Of a DNA stretch of 64,000 bases, positions 7,642 to 16,678 are shown one piece after another. The DNA lies in NCBI GenBank assembly GCA_942492825.1, contig OW818635.1:930001-994000 (forward strand). The letters run 5' to 3'. The notes below the pieces were generated by a model. It did not search any database. It saw only the letters and a list, made by a program, of their open reading frames with translations, and had not been told where the DNA came from. Each line of letters begins with the position of its first letter. Position 1 is the stretch's first letter. Source of the stretch: GWE2-51-13 sp942492825. Its GTDB lineage: Bacteria; Bacillota_I; Bacilli_A; Erysipelotrichales; Erysipelotrichaceae. A program made the translations under genes and the position numbers.

Positions 7642-8979
7642 TCACTGTGTGACCTTTGACATCGAGACTACCGTCTCCACATGCACGGTTTGTGGGAACA
7701 TATCGACCGGCTGGATGATTTTCGTTTCGTAACCTTTCGAGGTAAAGATGGCCAAATCACGCGCCAACGTCCCCGGATCACAGGAAACATAAATTAATTT
7801 TCGCGGTGCGTAACCAACGATCGCCTCAATGGTTTCTTGGTTCAGTCCTTTGCGTGGCGGATCGACGATGATGATGTCGACCTTGATGTCGGAAGATGCA
7901 AGTTTTATCGCAACTTCACCCGCATCGCCGGTGTACCAAGAGACATTATCGATGTGATTGAGGATCGCGTTTTGTTTCGCATCGTTGATGGCTTGTTCGA
8001 CCACTTCCACACCGATGACATGTTTGACATGTCGACTGACATAGAGTGCGATCGTTCCGACCCCGCAATAAAGATCCATGACAGTGTCGGTGGGTTTGAA
8101 ATCCGCGAACTCGACGACTTTATCGTAAAGGACTTTCGCTTGGATCGGATTGACTTGGTAGAACGATTTCGCGGAAATCGTAAAGACGCAATGACCCAGC
8201 GTATCTTTGATCGTCGAACTTGGGGTCAAAGCGATTTCTTCGTCACCTAAAATCACGTTGTCTTGGCGTGTATTGATGTTTTGGACGATCGCTTGGATTT
8301 GCGGGAAGGTATAACTTAACTCTTTCACGAGTTGTTCCTTAAGAATCAGGGATTTCTCGGAAGTGATCAACACGACCATGATTTCCTCGCTAACATCACC
8401 GCGTTTCAGTAAAATCCAACGTAAGGTTTCCGGGAAAATATGTTTATCGTTATAGAATTCGGTGATGAAGGTTAAGATATCGTTTTGGATTGTGCTTTGA
8501 AGGTGACAATCCGTAAAAGCGATAATGTCATGGGTTTGCGCACGATAGAATCCGCAAATCATCTTGCCTGACTTATCTTTTCCGACCGGAACTTGGACTT
8601 TATTGCGATAACGCCACGGTGTTTCCATCGTGATCAACGGTAAAGGTTGAAGATCCAGCTTTGCGACGTTGGCGATCAACTGAGAGACTTGGTTATACTT
8701 GAAATTCGCTTGTTCCTCGACGCTGAAATGTTGGATCTGACAACCGCCGCAGGCCGAAGCGATCGGACAGCGCGGTGTGACACGTTGCGAGGAATGTTGG
8801 ATCAATCTTCGCACTTTCGCATAGGCATAGTTTTTACGTAATGCGGTGATTTGGACTTCGGCGGTTTCCCCGACCATGAGTCCTTTCACAAACAAAACAA
8901 ATCCGGCGTCTTTTGCGACACCGAATCCGTTGTTATCATAATCGACGGCCGTTACCGTCAGGGTATCGAATACCTTCAT
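7642..8979 (-). CDS. rlmD: 23S rRNA (uracil-C5)-methyltransferase, RlmD/RumA family
   Basis: A 445-residue enzyme with a TRAM domain (about 1-60), the [4Fe-4S] cluster cysteines C71, C77, C80 and C158, then a Rossmann SAM domain: VMDLYCGVGTIALYV, VDPPRKGL, and the catalytic nucleophile C400 in YVSCDPGTLARDL. It methylates C5 of a uridine in 23S rRNA (U1939 and/or U747 in E. coli numbering). In many Bacillota one enzyme does both sites, so RlmCD is an equal possibility. It follows the membrane protein gene at 9004-9630 after 24 bases that hold a terminator-like hairpin, and has no Shine-Dalgarno at normal spacing; GAGGGG is 18 bases away and buried in the stem. Confidence 0.92.
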   Translation of the reverse strand: MKVFDTLTVTAVDYDNNGFGVAKDAGFVLFVKGLMVGETAEVQITALRKNYAYAKVRRLIQHSSQRVTPRCPIASACGGCQIQHFSVEEQANFKYNQVSQLIANVAKLDLQPLPLITMETPWRYRNKVQVPVGKDKSGKMICGFYRAQTHDIIAFTDCHLQSTIQNDILTFITEFYNDKHIFPETLRWILLKRGDVSEEIMVVLITSEKSLILKEQLVKELSYTFPQIQAIVQNINTRQDNVILGDEEIALTPSSTIKDTLGHCVFTISAKSFYQVNPIQAKVLYDKVVEFADFKPTDTVMDLYCGVGTIALYVSRHVKHVIGVEVVEQAINDAKQNAILNHIDNVSWYTGDAGEVAIKLASSDIKVDIIIVDPPRKGLNQETIEAIVGYAPRKLIYVSCDPGTLARDLAIFTSKGYETKIIQPVDMFPQTVHVETVVSMSKVTQ

Positions 8980-8982
8980 GAA

Positions 8983-9005
8983 AGAAAAGAGGGGGTTCCC
9001 CTCTT
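8983..9005 (-). terminator. hairpin between the 9004 gene and rlmD
   Basis: A perfect 8-bp GC-rich stem (AAGAGGGG 8987-8994, CCCCTCTT 8998-9005) with a 3-base loop, followed on the minus strand by TTTTCTTTC. It starts inside the upstream stop codon and ends just before the rlmD ATG. It looks like a terminator or attenuator limiting rlmD expression from the upstream gene. Confidence 0.6.
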
Positions 9006-9630
9006 AGTTCCCTTCGGTTGAGTTTTCGGTCTCATCCGGTTGGTTTTTCGCTGCCAATGCATCTTGTAAGGCTTTGGCGATTTCAGGATCCAACGGTTTG
9101 GAAACTTCTTGGATCGCCCATGTTTCCATATTCGCATTTTTAACGAGAATGAATTGGAAATAGGTCGCTTCATCCGGTTTATTTTTCAAATTAAAGACGG
9201 TAATCTCAAGATCATACATTTTCTTGACTTCATCGGACTTGAAATACGTCGCCACCGGCAAGGCAGTATCGATCTGTTGGTAGACTTGTTTGGTCAATTC
9301 GCTGATTTCCGTAGCGATCAAGGTATCCGTCGTATCGATGGTAATCCGTAACGTCGCAGCCCGTAAGTTTAGGGACGCTTCTTCGACACCGGTCAATCCG
9401 GAGATCGATGTATCCAAGGCAGCGACTTTCTCTTGGGTGATCGCCGGGTTTAAATCATTGGTGAAACGGCTTCCGAAAAGCGGGGTTCCCGTTCCTAAGG
9501 TCGCACCGAAAATCAGATATGCCAAGATTCCGAACGGAATCAAAATAATGACGATACCGATTACCAATATGACGGCGGAGACGGAAATCCGTCTACGTTT
9601 CTTTGTCTTTTTCGTTGTTTTTTGTGTCAT
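9004..9630 (-). CDS. unrecognised single-pass membrane protein
   Basis: A 208-residue protein with a very basic N-terminus (KKTKKRRR), one long membrane segment (about 15-45), and an extracytoplasmic domain of about 160 residues ending in an acidic, Asn/Glu-rich tail. By the positive-inside rule the tail is outside. The domain alternates short strands and helices (VEEASLNLRAATLRITID), but I do not recognise the family. The ATG at 9630 has GGAG 8 bases upstream; a GTG at 9639 touches that site and is unlikely. A TATAAT at 9652-9657 (minus) is the likely -10. A hairpin separates it from rlmD. Confidence 0.75.
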   Translation of the reverse strand: MTQKTTKKTKKRRRISVSAVILVIGIVIILIPFGILAYLIFGATLGTGTPLFGSRFTNDLNPAITQEKVAALDTSISGLTGVEEASLNLRAATLRITIDTTDTLIATEISELTKQVYQQIDTALPVATYFKSDEVKKMYDLEITVFNLKNKPDEATYFQFILVKNANMETWAIQEVSKPLDPEIAKALQDALAAKNQPDETENSTEGN

Positions 9631-9699
9631 CGTAGTCACTCCTCAGAGGTTATTATACCTTATATCCCTCTTTTTTGTATACAAGGCATTCAAAAGTGC

Positions 9700-10185
9700 T
9701 TACCCCTGCGTGCTTCTGTCGTTGTGTTTCGCACTGAAATCACGCGTAACGATCTGAAATACCGCGACCGCGTCGACGTGTTTCTCTGAGAACGAAAAAT
9801 CGTCGCGTCCGGTCTGCGTCTTCATAAGTAGTAATAATGCTTCCCTTTTATCTGTCGGATCACTTAGAAACGTAACGTTTCCTGTACCGATGATACTAGA
9901 GAATGCGAAACCGAAATCGCAAGCTACGTTTCCCTCGATCAACGCATGATCGCAATCCATTTCGAAACAAACGTGCGGATTGGTCGTCAAGATATCGATT
10001 TTGCGTCCGGCTTTGGCACTATGGAAGGTCAATGTGAGTTCACCCTCATTGAACCGATATCCATAGTTGAGCGGGACAAGATAGGGTCGACCGTTGTCGA
10101 CCATCGCGATACGAACGATCTTACAAGCGTCCAGGATCTTGATGATTTCGCTACTCTCCGTGATTTCACGTTCTTTTCTGCGCAT
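9700..10185 (-). CDS. pyridoxamine 5'-phosphate oxidase-like flavoprotein (NimA-like)
   Basis: A 161-residue split-barrel flavin-binding protein. Motifs: IVRIAMVDNGRPYLVPLNYG, LTFHSAKAGRKIDIL, NPHVCFEMD, and IIGTGNVTFLSD. These match the PNPOx-like/NimA branch, which bind FMN and often reduce nitro compounds, but activity cannot be assigned by sequence. AAGGAAACCC precedes the ATG. It is divergent from the small HhH gene. No operon partner lies downstream; the membrane protein gene at 9630 has its own promoter. Confidence 0.85.
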   Translation of the reverse strand: MRRKEREITESSEIIKILDACKIVRIAMVDNGRPYLVPLNYGYRFNEGELTLTFHSAKAGRKIDILTTNPHVCFEMDCDHALIEGNVACDFGFAFSSIIGTGNVTFLSDPTDKREALLLLMKTQTGRDDFSFSEKHVDAVAVFQIVTRDFSAKHNDRSTQG

Positions 10186-10208
10186 GGGTTTCCTTACTTG
10201 CGGTTGGA

Positions 10209-10237
10209 TTGTAACCGCGTTCTTCTTTGCGTATACT
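10209..10237 (+). promoter_or_regulatory. promoter of the small HhH gene
   Basis: TTGTAA (10209-10214) and TATACT (10232-10237) with a 17-bp spacer, 20 bases before the ATG at 10258. Confidence 0.65.
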
Positions 10238-10257
10238 GAGACTATGGAGGTGTAGTA

Positions 10258-10452
10258 ATGGAACCATATTGGATTGAAGGAATTTCAAACCCCGCGCGAC
10301 GCGCTTTGGAGAATGCGGGGATTCGTCAGCCCCAGGATTTTCAACGCTTTCGGAAAGTCGATGTCGAAACGATGCATGGCATCGGACCTCACGCAATAGT
10401 GCGAATCATCGCGTTGCTTGAGAAACTGGGGATCGAATTCAAGAAAGATTAA
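10258..10452 (+). CDS. small helix-hairpin-helix protein
   Basis: A 64-residue protein. It reads as two short helix-hairpin-helix units: ISNPARRALENAGIRQPQDF, and VETMHGIGPHAIVRIIALLE, where the GIGP turn is the classic HhH hairpin. Proteins of this size and type resemble the RNA polymerase alpha C-terminal domain or the HhH of DNA repair enzymes, and may bind DNA non-specifically. GGAGGTG precedes the ATG at good spacing, and a 17-bp-spaced promoter stands upstream, so I take it as a real gene. It converges on gatB with only 8 bases between the stop codons. Confidence 0.78.
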   Translation: MEPYWIEGISNPARRALENAGIRQPQDFQRFRKVDVETMHGIGPHAIVRIIALLEKLGIEFKKD

Positions 10453-10460
10453 TGAAGAAC

Positions 10461-11888
10461 TTACGGTTTACGCTTTTGGAGCGCTTCTGAAACCAATTTG
10501 TTGGTGAGGGCGGGATTGGCTTGCCCTTTGGTTTTCTTCATGACCTGACCGACGATGAATCCCAATGCGCGATCTTTTCCGTTATGGAAATCGATGACGG
10601 ATTGAGGTTGTTGGTCCAAGGTTTCCTCGATAATGACAAGTAATCCGTCCGTATCGCTGACTTGCTTCAGACCTAAACGTTCCACGACTTCCGTAAACGG
10701 TTCGCCAAAAATCATATGCGGGAAGACTTCCTTGGCTTGCTTCGAAGAGATGATCCCGTCTTGGATGCCATTGACCATCATTGCGAGATTCTCGGGAGTC
10801 AATTTGTTTTGCGGGGTGAAGAGTAATAACGGATCGATGACGGCCAACACTTCGGAAATGCACCAATTGGCCGCGATCTTCGAATGTCTCGTGAATTTCA
10901 GGACTTCATCATAGAAGTCGGACAAATCTTTGTTTTGCGTCAGGATCTTCGCGTCATATTCCGAAAGGCCGATCGACAGATAACGGGCGTAACGTGCTTC
11001 CGGTAGTTCGGGCAAGGTATCGATGATCTCTTGTATCCATGATTGCGAGAGACGTACCGGCGGAATGTTGGGTTCGGGGAAGTACTTATAATCGACGCTT
11101 CCCTCTTTTTTACGCATCAAGACTGTCGTTTTCGCGACGTCGTCATATCGACGGGTCGCTTGTTGGACGCTTTCCCCGCTATCGAGAAGGGCGGATTGAC
11201 GTTGCACTTCGGCTTCGATCGCGATCTTGATATTGTTGAGGGAGTTTAGATTCTTGATTTCGGTCTTGACCCCATATTCGCTGGCACCTTCGGGGCGCAA
11301 GGAAATGTTGATGTCACAACGCAACGATCCTTCTTCCATCTTGACATCGGAAACACCGAGGTAATACAGGATGGCTCTGAGTTTTTCCACATAGGCGACG
11401 GCTTCTTCCGCGTTACGCATATCCGGTTCGCTGACGATCTCGACCAACGGCGTGCCGGCACGATTGTAATCGATCCAGGTTTCGGTGGCGTAATGGAACT
11501 GTTTGGCAGTATCTTCTTCCATATGCAGACGATTGATTCGGACTTTCTTCTCACCTTGCGTGGACGGAATCATCACGAATCCTTCCGAACCGATGGGATG
11601 AAACTGTTGGGTGATCTGAAATCCTTTGGATAAATCCGGATAGTAATAATTCTTACGATCGAAGCGGATCAAGGGATCGATTTGCAGATTCAGCGCGGCG
11701 CAGGCTTTGATCGCTTGACGGACCGCGTTTTTATTAAGACTGGGTAGTGTTCCGGGATGCGCTAGATCGATTTCGTTGACGCAACTGTTGGGATGCTTCG
11801 CGAAACTGACCGGTGCGGGCGAAAACATCTTAGTGGCGGTCTTCAACTCGCAATGGATTTCGATCCCGATAACGGTTTCGTACTTCAT
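10461..11888 (-). CDS. gatB: aspartyl/glutamyl-tRNA amidotransferase subunit B
   Basis: A 475-residue subunit, normal length. It begins MKYETVIGIEIHCELKT and carries FDRKNYYYPDLSKGFQIT (kinase-like cradle domain) and a C-terminal YqeY-like tRNA-binding domain ending in GFIVGQVMKKTKGQANP. GatB phosphorylates the misacylated Glu on tRNA-Gln (or Asp on tRNA-Asn) so that ammonia from GatA can amidate it. The ATG at 11888 follows the gatA stop after one base, with GGAGGT inside gatA; longer in-frame extensions overlap gatA and are false. It is the last gene of the gatCAB run. Confidence 0.97.
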   Translation of the reverse strand: MKYETVIGIEIHCELKTATKMFSPAPVSFAKHPNSCVNEIDLAHPGTLPSLNKNAVRQAIKACAALNLQIDPLIRFDRKNYYYPDLSKGFQITQQFHPIGSEGFVMIPSTQGEKKVRINRLHMEEDTAKQFHYATETWIDYNRAGTPLVEIVSEPDMRNAEEAVAYVEKLRAILYYLGVSDVKMEEGSLRCDINISLRPEGASEYGVKTEIKNLNSLNNIKIAIEAEVQRQSALLDSGESVQQATRRYDDVAKTTVLMRKKEGSVDYKYFPEPNIPPVRLSQSWIQEIIDTLPELPEARYARYLSIGLSEYDAKILTQNKDLSDFYDEVLKFTRHSKIAANWCISEVLAVIDPLLLFTPQNKLTPENLAMMVNGIQDGIISSKQAKEVFPHMIFGEPFTEVVERLGLKQVSDTDGLLVIIEETLDQQPQSVIDFHNGKDRALGFIVGQVMKKTKGQANPALTNKLVSEALQKRKP

Positions 11889-11889
11889 C

Positions 11890-13311
11890 TTAGGCCACCT
11901 CCTTGATTTGGTCAGCCAGTCCGGTCGCTTGTTCGATGGCCAAGGCCAAATCCAAGGTCGTCTGCTCGTCATATAGATTACAGGTCACATTGACACCGAC
12001 CGGTAAGCCGGCTTTATATCCCAGTGGAACGGTGATCGACGGGTAACCGGAAAAGTTCCCCATGACCATGAAGTTCTCCGCAATCAGATAGGTGTTTGAG
12101 AGTTGGTCCAGGGATGTATCATTCAGTTTCGGCGCGACGTTCGCCGCAGCCGGTGCGATCAACCCGTCGACTTCGCTCAGTGCTTTCTTGAGGTCTTCCA
12201 CGATCAAGCGACGAACTTTCTGCGCTTTGCGGAAGAGTTTATCTTGGTTTTCCACAAACAACGCATACGAACCGATGACGAAACGTTTGCGGATCAGTTT
12301 TCCGAAACCTGCAGTACGGGAGTTGGTCATGACTTCGTCCACGTCGTCCCCGTCTTTCTGAACGCCGAAACGCAGTCCGTCGAGGTTGGAATGGTTCGCC
12401 GTGGCTTCCGCGTTGGCGATGATATAGTACGTCGGTAAGATTGCACTCAATAAATCTTGGTTCATTTCGATTTCGACGATTTCGGCACCTCGCTCATTAA
12501 GTTTGGCGATCAATCCGTTAAACATGCCGAGAATTTCCGGATCTTGGATCGCATCGAGCACATTGGTTAAAATTCCGATTTTCTTACCGTGCAGATCCGC
12601 ATTGAGTTTCTCACGATACGGTTCGACCGATAAATCGAGGGACGTCATATCACGATCGTCGCGACCGGCCAAGACTTCCAAAGAGGTTGCCGCATCGCCG
12701 ACATTGCGGGTAAAGAATGCGACGTGATCCAGCGAAGAAGCATAGGGAATGATCCCGTAACGGGAAATTCGACCATAGGTCGGTTTGAATCCGACCACGC
12801 CATTAAACGAAGCGGGTTTACGGACCGAGTCTCCGGTATCACTACCAATCGCAAACGGAACGACGCCGGAGGCGACCAAAACGGCACTTCCGCCCGAAGA
12901 TCCGCCTGACATGCGGCTCAGATCGTAGGGGTTGTATACAGGACCGGTCGCGGCGCTTAAGTTGGTACCGCCCATACCGAATTCATCCAGCGAAGACTTC
13001 GCGATCAACACCGCGCCGGCGGCTTTGAGTTTCTCGACGATCGTCGCGTCATATTGCGCGATGTAATTACCTAAAATGCGACTTCCGGCGGTCGTCAGGA
13101 TGCCTTTGGTATTCACATTGTCCTTCAGAACGATCGGGATTCCATACATTTTCCCATTCGTATCCGCTTGTTTCAGCTCTTCCAACCGGGATTGCGGATC
13201 GACGAAACTGACGATCGCGTTGAGTTTCTCCTGAACGACTTTCGCCTTATCCAAGGCTTGCATTACCGCGGTTTGCGGATCATTTTTTATTTTATAGTCG
13301 TTGAAGTTCAT
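11890..13311 (-). CDS. gatA: aspartyl/glutamyl-tRNA amidotransferase subunit A
   Basis: A 473-residue amidase-signature enzyme that releases ammonia from glutamine for transamidation. The Ser-cisSer-Lys triad is intact: Lys in PIVLKDNVN, cis-Ser in MSGGSSGGSA, and the nucleophile in GSDTGDSVRKPAS. The common bacterial form of the last motif is GSDTGGSIRQPA; the GDS-RKPAS form is typical of Mollicutes, a useful clue to ancestry. The ATG shares one base with the gatC stop codon, so translation is coupled. Confidence 0.97.
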   Translation of the reverse strand: MNFNDYKIKNDPQTAVMQALDKAKVVQEKLNAIVSFVDPQSRLEELKQADTNGKMYGIPIVLKDNVNTKGILTTAGSRILGNYIAQYDATIVEKLKAAGAVLIAKSSLDEFGMGGTNLSAATGPVYNPYDLSRMSGGSSGGSAVLVASGVVPFAIGSDTGDSVRKPASFNGVVGFKPTYGRISRYGIIPYASSLDHVAFFTRNVGDAATSLEVLAGRDDRDMTSLDLSVEPYREKLNADLHGKKIGILTNVLDAIQDPEILGMFNGLIAKLNERGAEIVEIEMNQDLLSAILPTYYIIANAEATANHSNLDGLRFGVQKDGDDVDEVMTNSRTAGFGKLIRKRFVIGSYALFVENQDKLFRKAQKVRRLIVEDLKKALSEVDGLIAPAAANVAPKLNDTSLDQLSNTYLIAENFMVMGNFSGYPSITVPLGYKAGLPVGVNVTCNLYDEQTTLDLALAIEQATGLADQIKEVA

Positions 13312-13604
13312 TAGCCTACCACCTTGACCGTAACGAAATGGTCCTTGGCCTTACGCGGTGCGTTGGCCATCGCTTCTTCGACCGTAAACGTATGTCCGAT
13401 TTCATCTTCACGCATAAAGGATGTTTCGGATTCGATGGGATAAACCATCTCCGATACCCCTTCCGTGTCGATCTTATCGAGCAAGCTCATCTGATCAAGC
13501 AAGATGCCAAATTCATCCGCGATATCTTTTGCTTCGACGTCGCTGAGCGAAAAACGCAATTGCTTCGCCAACGTCTTGAAATATTCCGGTTCGTATTGTT
13601 TCAT
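13311..13604 (-). CDS. gatC: aspartyl/glutamyl-tRNA amidotransferase subunit C
   Basis: A 97-residue subunit, the usual size. It wraps GatA and GatB and stabilises the complex. Seen: the N-terminal LAKQLRFSLSDVE helix region and the C-terminal MREDEI and ANAPRKAKDHFVTVKVV, which match the family closely. The ATG at 13604 is preceded by TAGGAGG; upstream in-frame codons overlap camS and are not used. It follows camS after a 10-base gap. Confidence 0.95.
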   Translation of the reverse strand: MKQYEPEYFKTLAKQLRFSLSDVEAKDIADEFGILLDQMSLLDKIDTEGVSEMVYPIESETSFMREDEIGHTFTVEEAMANAPRKAKDHFVTVKVVG

Positions 13605-13614
13605 GGCGTACCTC

Positions 13615-14697
13615 CTAATACGTATAGATGACAGATATCTTCCCGTCCATGTCGACTTGGATGATCGCGACCGTTTCATCGTAATTCTTGATGTTTGCGA
13701 TGATCGTCGCATCCTGCGCCGAGAAATTCTCAAGTAGGCTAGCTAAATATTGGGTCAACGCGTGGACTTCCGCGAATGTTTTCGCTTGAATTACGACGTT
13801 GATCTTTAAAAAATCAAGTTTCCGGTCGACATAGCGACCTTGTCCGATGATCGCGATGGTTTCAGGGATGAATTTCTTCAACGCATTGCGGACCGATTTT
13901 AGTTCGGAAGAGGTGACGCTATCCAGTTTTTCTGCCGCATCGCTGGGGAAAATCACCCATTGTTCGACGTTTTTCGCAAATTGTCCGTCACGCCCAGTGA
14001 AATAACCGTCGGCGATAAACCGCCCGGGCAATGTCGCATCGATGCTTGAGCTGTTATAGAGAGTTAGATAGATCGGTATGTCTTCCATATCCGGGATTTT
14101 GCGGATATAGGCTTCCAATTTACGTCCCATGTCCGTCCCGTATTCATAGAGCCGCGCATCGCTGATGGATCGTGTGACTTCCACGCCGTTTTCGACGCTG
14201 GTTAGATTTTGATTGAGAACGATCGCCAGTGAAACCCCGGCCAGTTTCGGATTGGTCGCACTGCCGGTATAGAAATCCAATTCGACCACATCCGCGACGA
14301 CGACCGCGTCAAGCACGCTGATGTTTGAGATGCCGGTCGGAAAAAGGCTTCCTTTGGGCGGGTTGAGTCCTTGCGGATTCTCGGTACTTTCCCTTCGGAC
14401 CAAACTCCCGAGTTCCGTAATGTCGAGCACTTGCCCATCCCCCAAGAGATAATCGTCCGTATCGAAGTGATCCTTCGACTTGTCTTCCAACCGACTCCCG
14501 ATCTCCAAGATATCCATACGGCTCAAATACGTGCCGTGGTATTGGCGGATTTCAGAGCTGGTGAACGGAATCAACATCGCATATTCCCCTTTTTTGATGG
14601 CAGGGGCAACGATATCGGTCGGATCTTCGACCGGTGTTTTCGCACATGCGGACAAGATCATCAGAATGGATATCAGAATCATGATCTTATGTCTCAT
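13615..14697 (-). CDS. camS: CamS-family sex-pheromone-type lipoprotein
   Basis: A 360-residue protein with a lipoprotein signal (hydrophobic residues 5-16, lipobox LSAC with Cys18). The mature part matches CamS: PFTSSEIRQYHGTYLSR early, LYNSSSIDATLPGRFIADGYF in the middle, and a C-terminal VHALTQYLASLL region. In enterococci the cleaved signal peptide can act as a pheromone, but the conserved role of the lipoprotein is unknown. Its position between ligA and gatC is the one seen throughout Bacillota. It overlaps ligA by 11 bases. Confidence 0.88.
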   Translation of the reverse strand: MRHKIMILISILMILSACAKTPVEDPTDIVAPAIKKGEYAMLIPFTSSEIRQYHGTYLSRMDILEIGSRLEDKSKDHFDTDDYLLGDGQVLDITELGSLVRRESTENPQGLNPPKGSLFPTGISNISVLDAVVVADVVELDFYTGSATNPKLAGVSLAIVLNQNLTSVENGVEVTRSISDARLYEYGTDMGRKLEAYIRKIPDMEDIPIYLTLYNSSSIDATLPGRFIADGYFTGRDGQFAKNVEQWVIFPSDAAEKLDSVTSSELKSVRNALKKFIPETIAIIGQGRYVDRKLDFLKINVVIQAKTFAEVHALTQYLASLLENFSAQDATIIANIKNYDETVAIIQVDMDGKISVIYTY

Positions 14698-16678
14698 CCT
14701 TGTTCACCTCCTGCAAGAATTCGTCAGCGCTTAGGGTCGTGACGCCCAGTTCGATCGCTTTATCATATTTGGATCCGGCGGATTCGCCGAAGATCACAAG
14801 ATCGGTTTTCTTGGAGACCGACGATGCGACTTTCGCACCGTGTCCGTTTAACCAAGCTTCCGCATCCGATCGTCCCATCCCTTCGATACTTCCGGTTACG
14901 ACGACGGTCAGCCCCGCAAAGCGGCTCTGTTTGGGCATTTCCAGTTTACACAACATATTTACACCCTGTTGAATCAACGCCTCGATCAACGCTTGATTGT
15001 GCGGTTCATCGAAGAAGTTGCGGATGGATTGCGCGGTGATCGCACCGACATCGTCGGTTTTCGTCAATTCATCCAATGTCGCAGTTTGAAGTCTGTCCAA
15101 CGATCCGAATGCCAGTGCCAAAGTCCGCGCGGCTTTTTCTCCGACCTGTCGAATTCCAAGTCCGGTCAACAGTTTCTCCAAGGAGTTTGATTTACTGGTT
15201 TCGATGGCGCTAAGCAATTTATCGACCGATTTTTCCTTCCATCCGGGCAATCCGATCAATGAAGCACGTATCTCTTTTAAGGTGAATATCGATTCGAGGG
15301 TCGAAAGATATCCAAGCGCATGAAACTGTTCGACGGTCTTATATCCCAACCCTTCGATGTTCATCGCATCGCGTGAGGCGAAATGGACGATCGATTCGAT
15401 GACCCGTGCGGGACAATCGGGATTGATACAATAATGGGAAGCCTCATCGGGATAACGCACCAGATTCCCCCCGCAGCTCGGACAATGGGTTGGATAGACA
15501 TAGTCGATCTGGGTTCCATTCCGTTTTTCAGGCAAACTGCGGACGACTTCGGGAATGATTTCGCCGGCTTTCCGTACGATGACCGTATCGCCAATGCGGA
15601 TGTCTTTGTCTCTGATGTTGTCTTGGTTATGTAAGGTCGCAAAGCCGACGGAAGTTCCCGCCAAGCGTACCGGTTCCAGTTTCGCATTGGGCGTGATGCG
15701 TCCCGTCCGTCCGACCGTGATGAAAATATCGGAAACGATCGTTTCGGCTTCTTCCGCCGGGAATTTATAAGCGGTCGCCCATCGTGGCGTACGTGCGGTA
15801 TATCCCATTTTTTCTTGATCCGCAAACCGATCCGCTTTGAGTACGATCCCATCGATTTCATAGGGTAAATTCTCACGTAAGACGGAGAACTCTTCGATCG
15901 TCTTCCAGACTTCTTCACTGCCATGACAGCGCTTCGTATATGGGTTGGTTTTAAAACCATGTTCTTTTAGCCACTGTAACGAATCGTAATGCGAGGTCAA
16001 TCCAAACCGCTGCGCATCCGGGAAATAGTACCAGAAAGCATCCAAACCACGCTGTAAAGCGACGGATGAATCCAGCTGCCGGATCGTACCGGCCGCCGCG
16101 TTGCGGGGGTTGGCGAAGAGTTCTTCGCCCAGTTCGTTCTTTTGACGATTGATTTCATCGAAATTCTTCTTCGGTAAATACACTTCCCCGCGCACTTCGA
16201 TCTCTTCGTTCACATCGATAAATCGAGGTAAGGATTTGATCGTTCTGACATTATGGGTAACATCTTCGCCGACTTGTCCATCGCCGCGCGTTACCGCGTA
16301 ATTAAGTTTCCCGTCCAAGTACCACACCGACATGGCCAATCCGTCGATTTTGAGTTCGGCGACGATCGTATCGCTACCGGTCTCTTCAATGACGCGTTTC
16401 ACAAACGCGTCCGTTTCTTCTTTATTGTATACATTTCCCAAACTCAACATCGGCCGTTTATGTTTGATTTTCACAAACGTATCCAATACGACCCCGGACA
16501 CTTTATGGGTCGGTGAATCCGGATCATCGAATTCGGGAAAACGCTGTTCCAAGTCGATCAACTCACGCATCACTTGATCGTAATGCGCGTCGCTGACCGA
16601 AGGCTTGTCATTAGCGTAATACTCGGTATTGTACTGTTGGATCAATGATCGAAGTTGATCGATTCGCGCTTTACTCAT
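14687..16678 (-). CDS. ligA: NAD-dependent DNA ligase
   Basis: A 663-residue ligase of normal length with all domains: Ia (NAD binding, YYANDKPSVSDAHYDQVM), adenylation domain with catalytic Lys110 in AELKIDG, OB fold, a Cys4 zinc finger (CPSCGG and CINPDCPAR), helix-hairpin-helix repeats (GLGIRQVGEKAARTLA), and a C-terminal BRCT domain from about residue 590 (GLTVVVTGSIEGMGR). It seals nicks during replication and repair. The ATG overlaps the pcrA stop codon as ATGA, so the two are translationally coupled. Confidence 0.98.
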   Translation of the reverse strand: MSKARIDQLRSLIQQYNTEYYANDKPSVSDAHYDQVMRELIDLEQRFPEFDDPDSPTHKVSGVVLDTFVKIKHKRPMLSLGNVYNKEETDAFVKRVIEETGSDTIVAELKIDGLAMSVWYLDGKLNYAVTRGDGQVGEDVTHNVRTIKSLPRFIDVNEEIEVRGEVYLPKKNFDEINRQKNELGEELFANPRNAAAGTIRQLDSSVALQRGLDAFWYYFPDAQRFGLTSHYDSLQWLKEHGFKTNPYTKRCHGSEEVWKTIEEFSVLRENLPYEIDGIVLKADRFADQEKMGYTARTPRWATAYKFPAEEAETIVSDIFITVGRTGRITPNAKLEPVRLAGTSVGFATLHNQDNIRDKDIRIGDTVIVRKAGEIIPEVVRSLPEKRNGTQIDYVYPTHCPSCGGNLVRYPDEASHYCINPDCPARVIESIVHFASRDAMNIEGLGYKTVEQFHALGYLSTLESIFTLKEIRASLIGLPGWKEKSVDKLLSAIETSKSNSLEKLLTGLGIRQVGEKAARTLALAFGSLDRLQTATLDELTKTDDVGAITAQSIRNFFDEPHNQALIEALIQQGVNMLCKLEMPKQSRFAGLTVVVTGSIEGMGRSDAEAWLNGHGAKVASSVSKKTDLVIFGESAGSKYDKAIELGVTTLSADEFLQEVNKDET

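Noticed and set aside
11889..11972. N-terminal extension of GatB by 28 residues.
   Set aside because: It overlaps gatA, and the family N-terminus begins at 11888.
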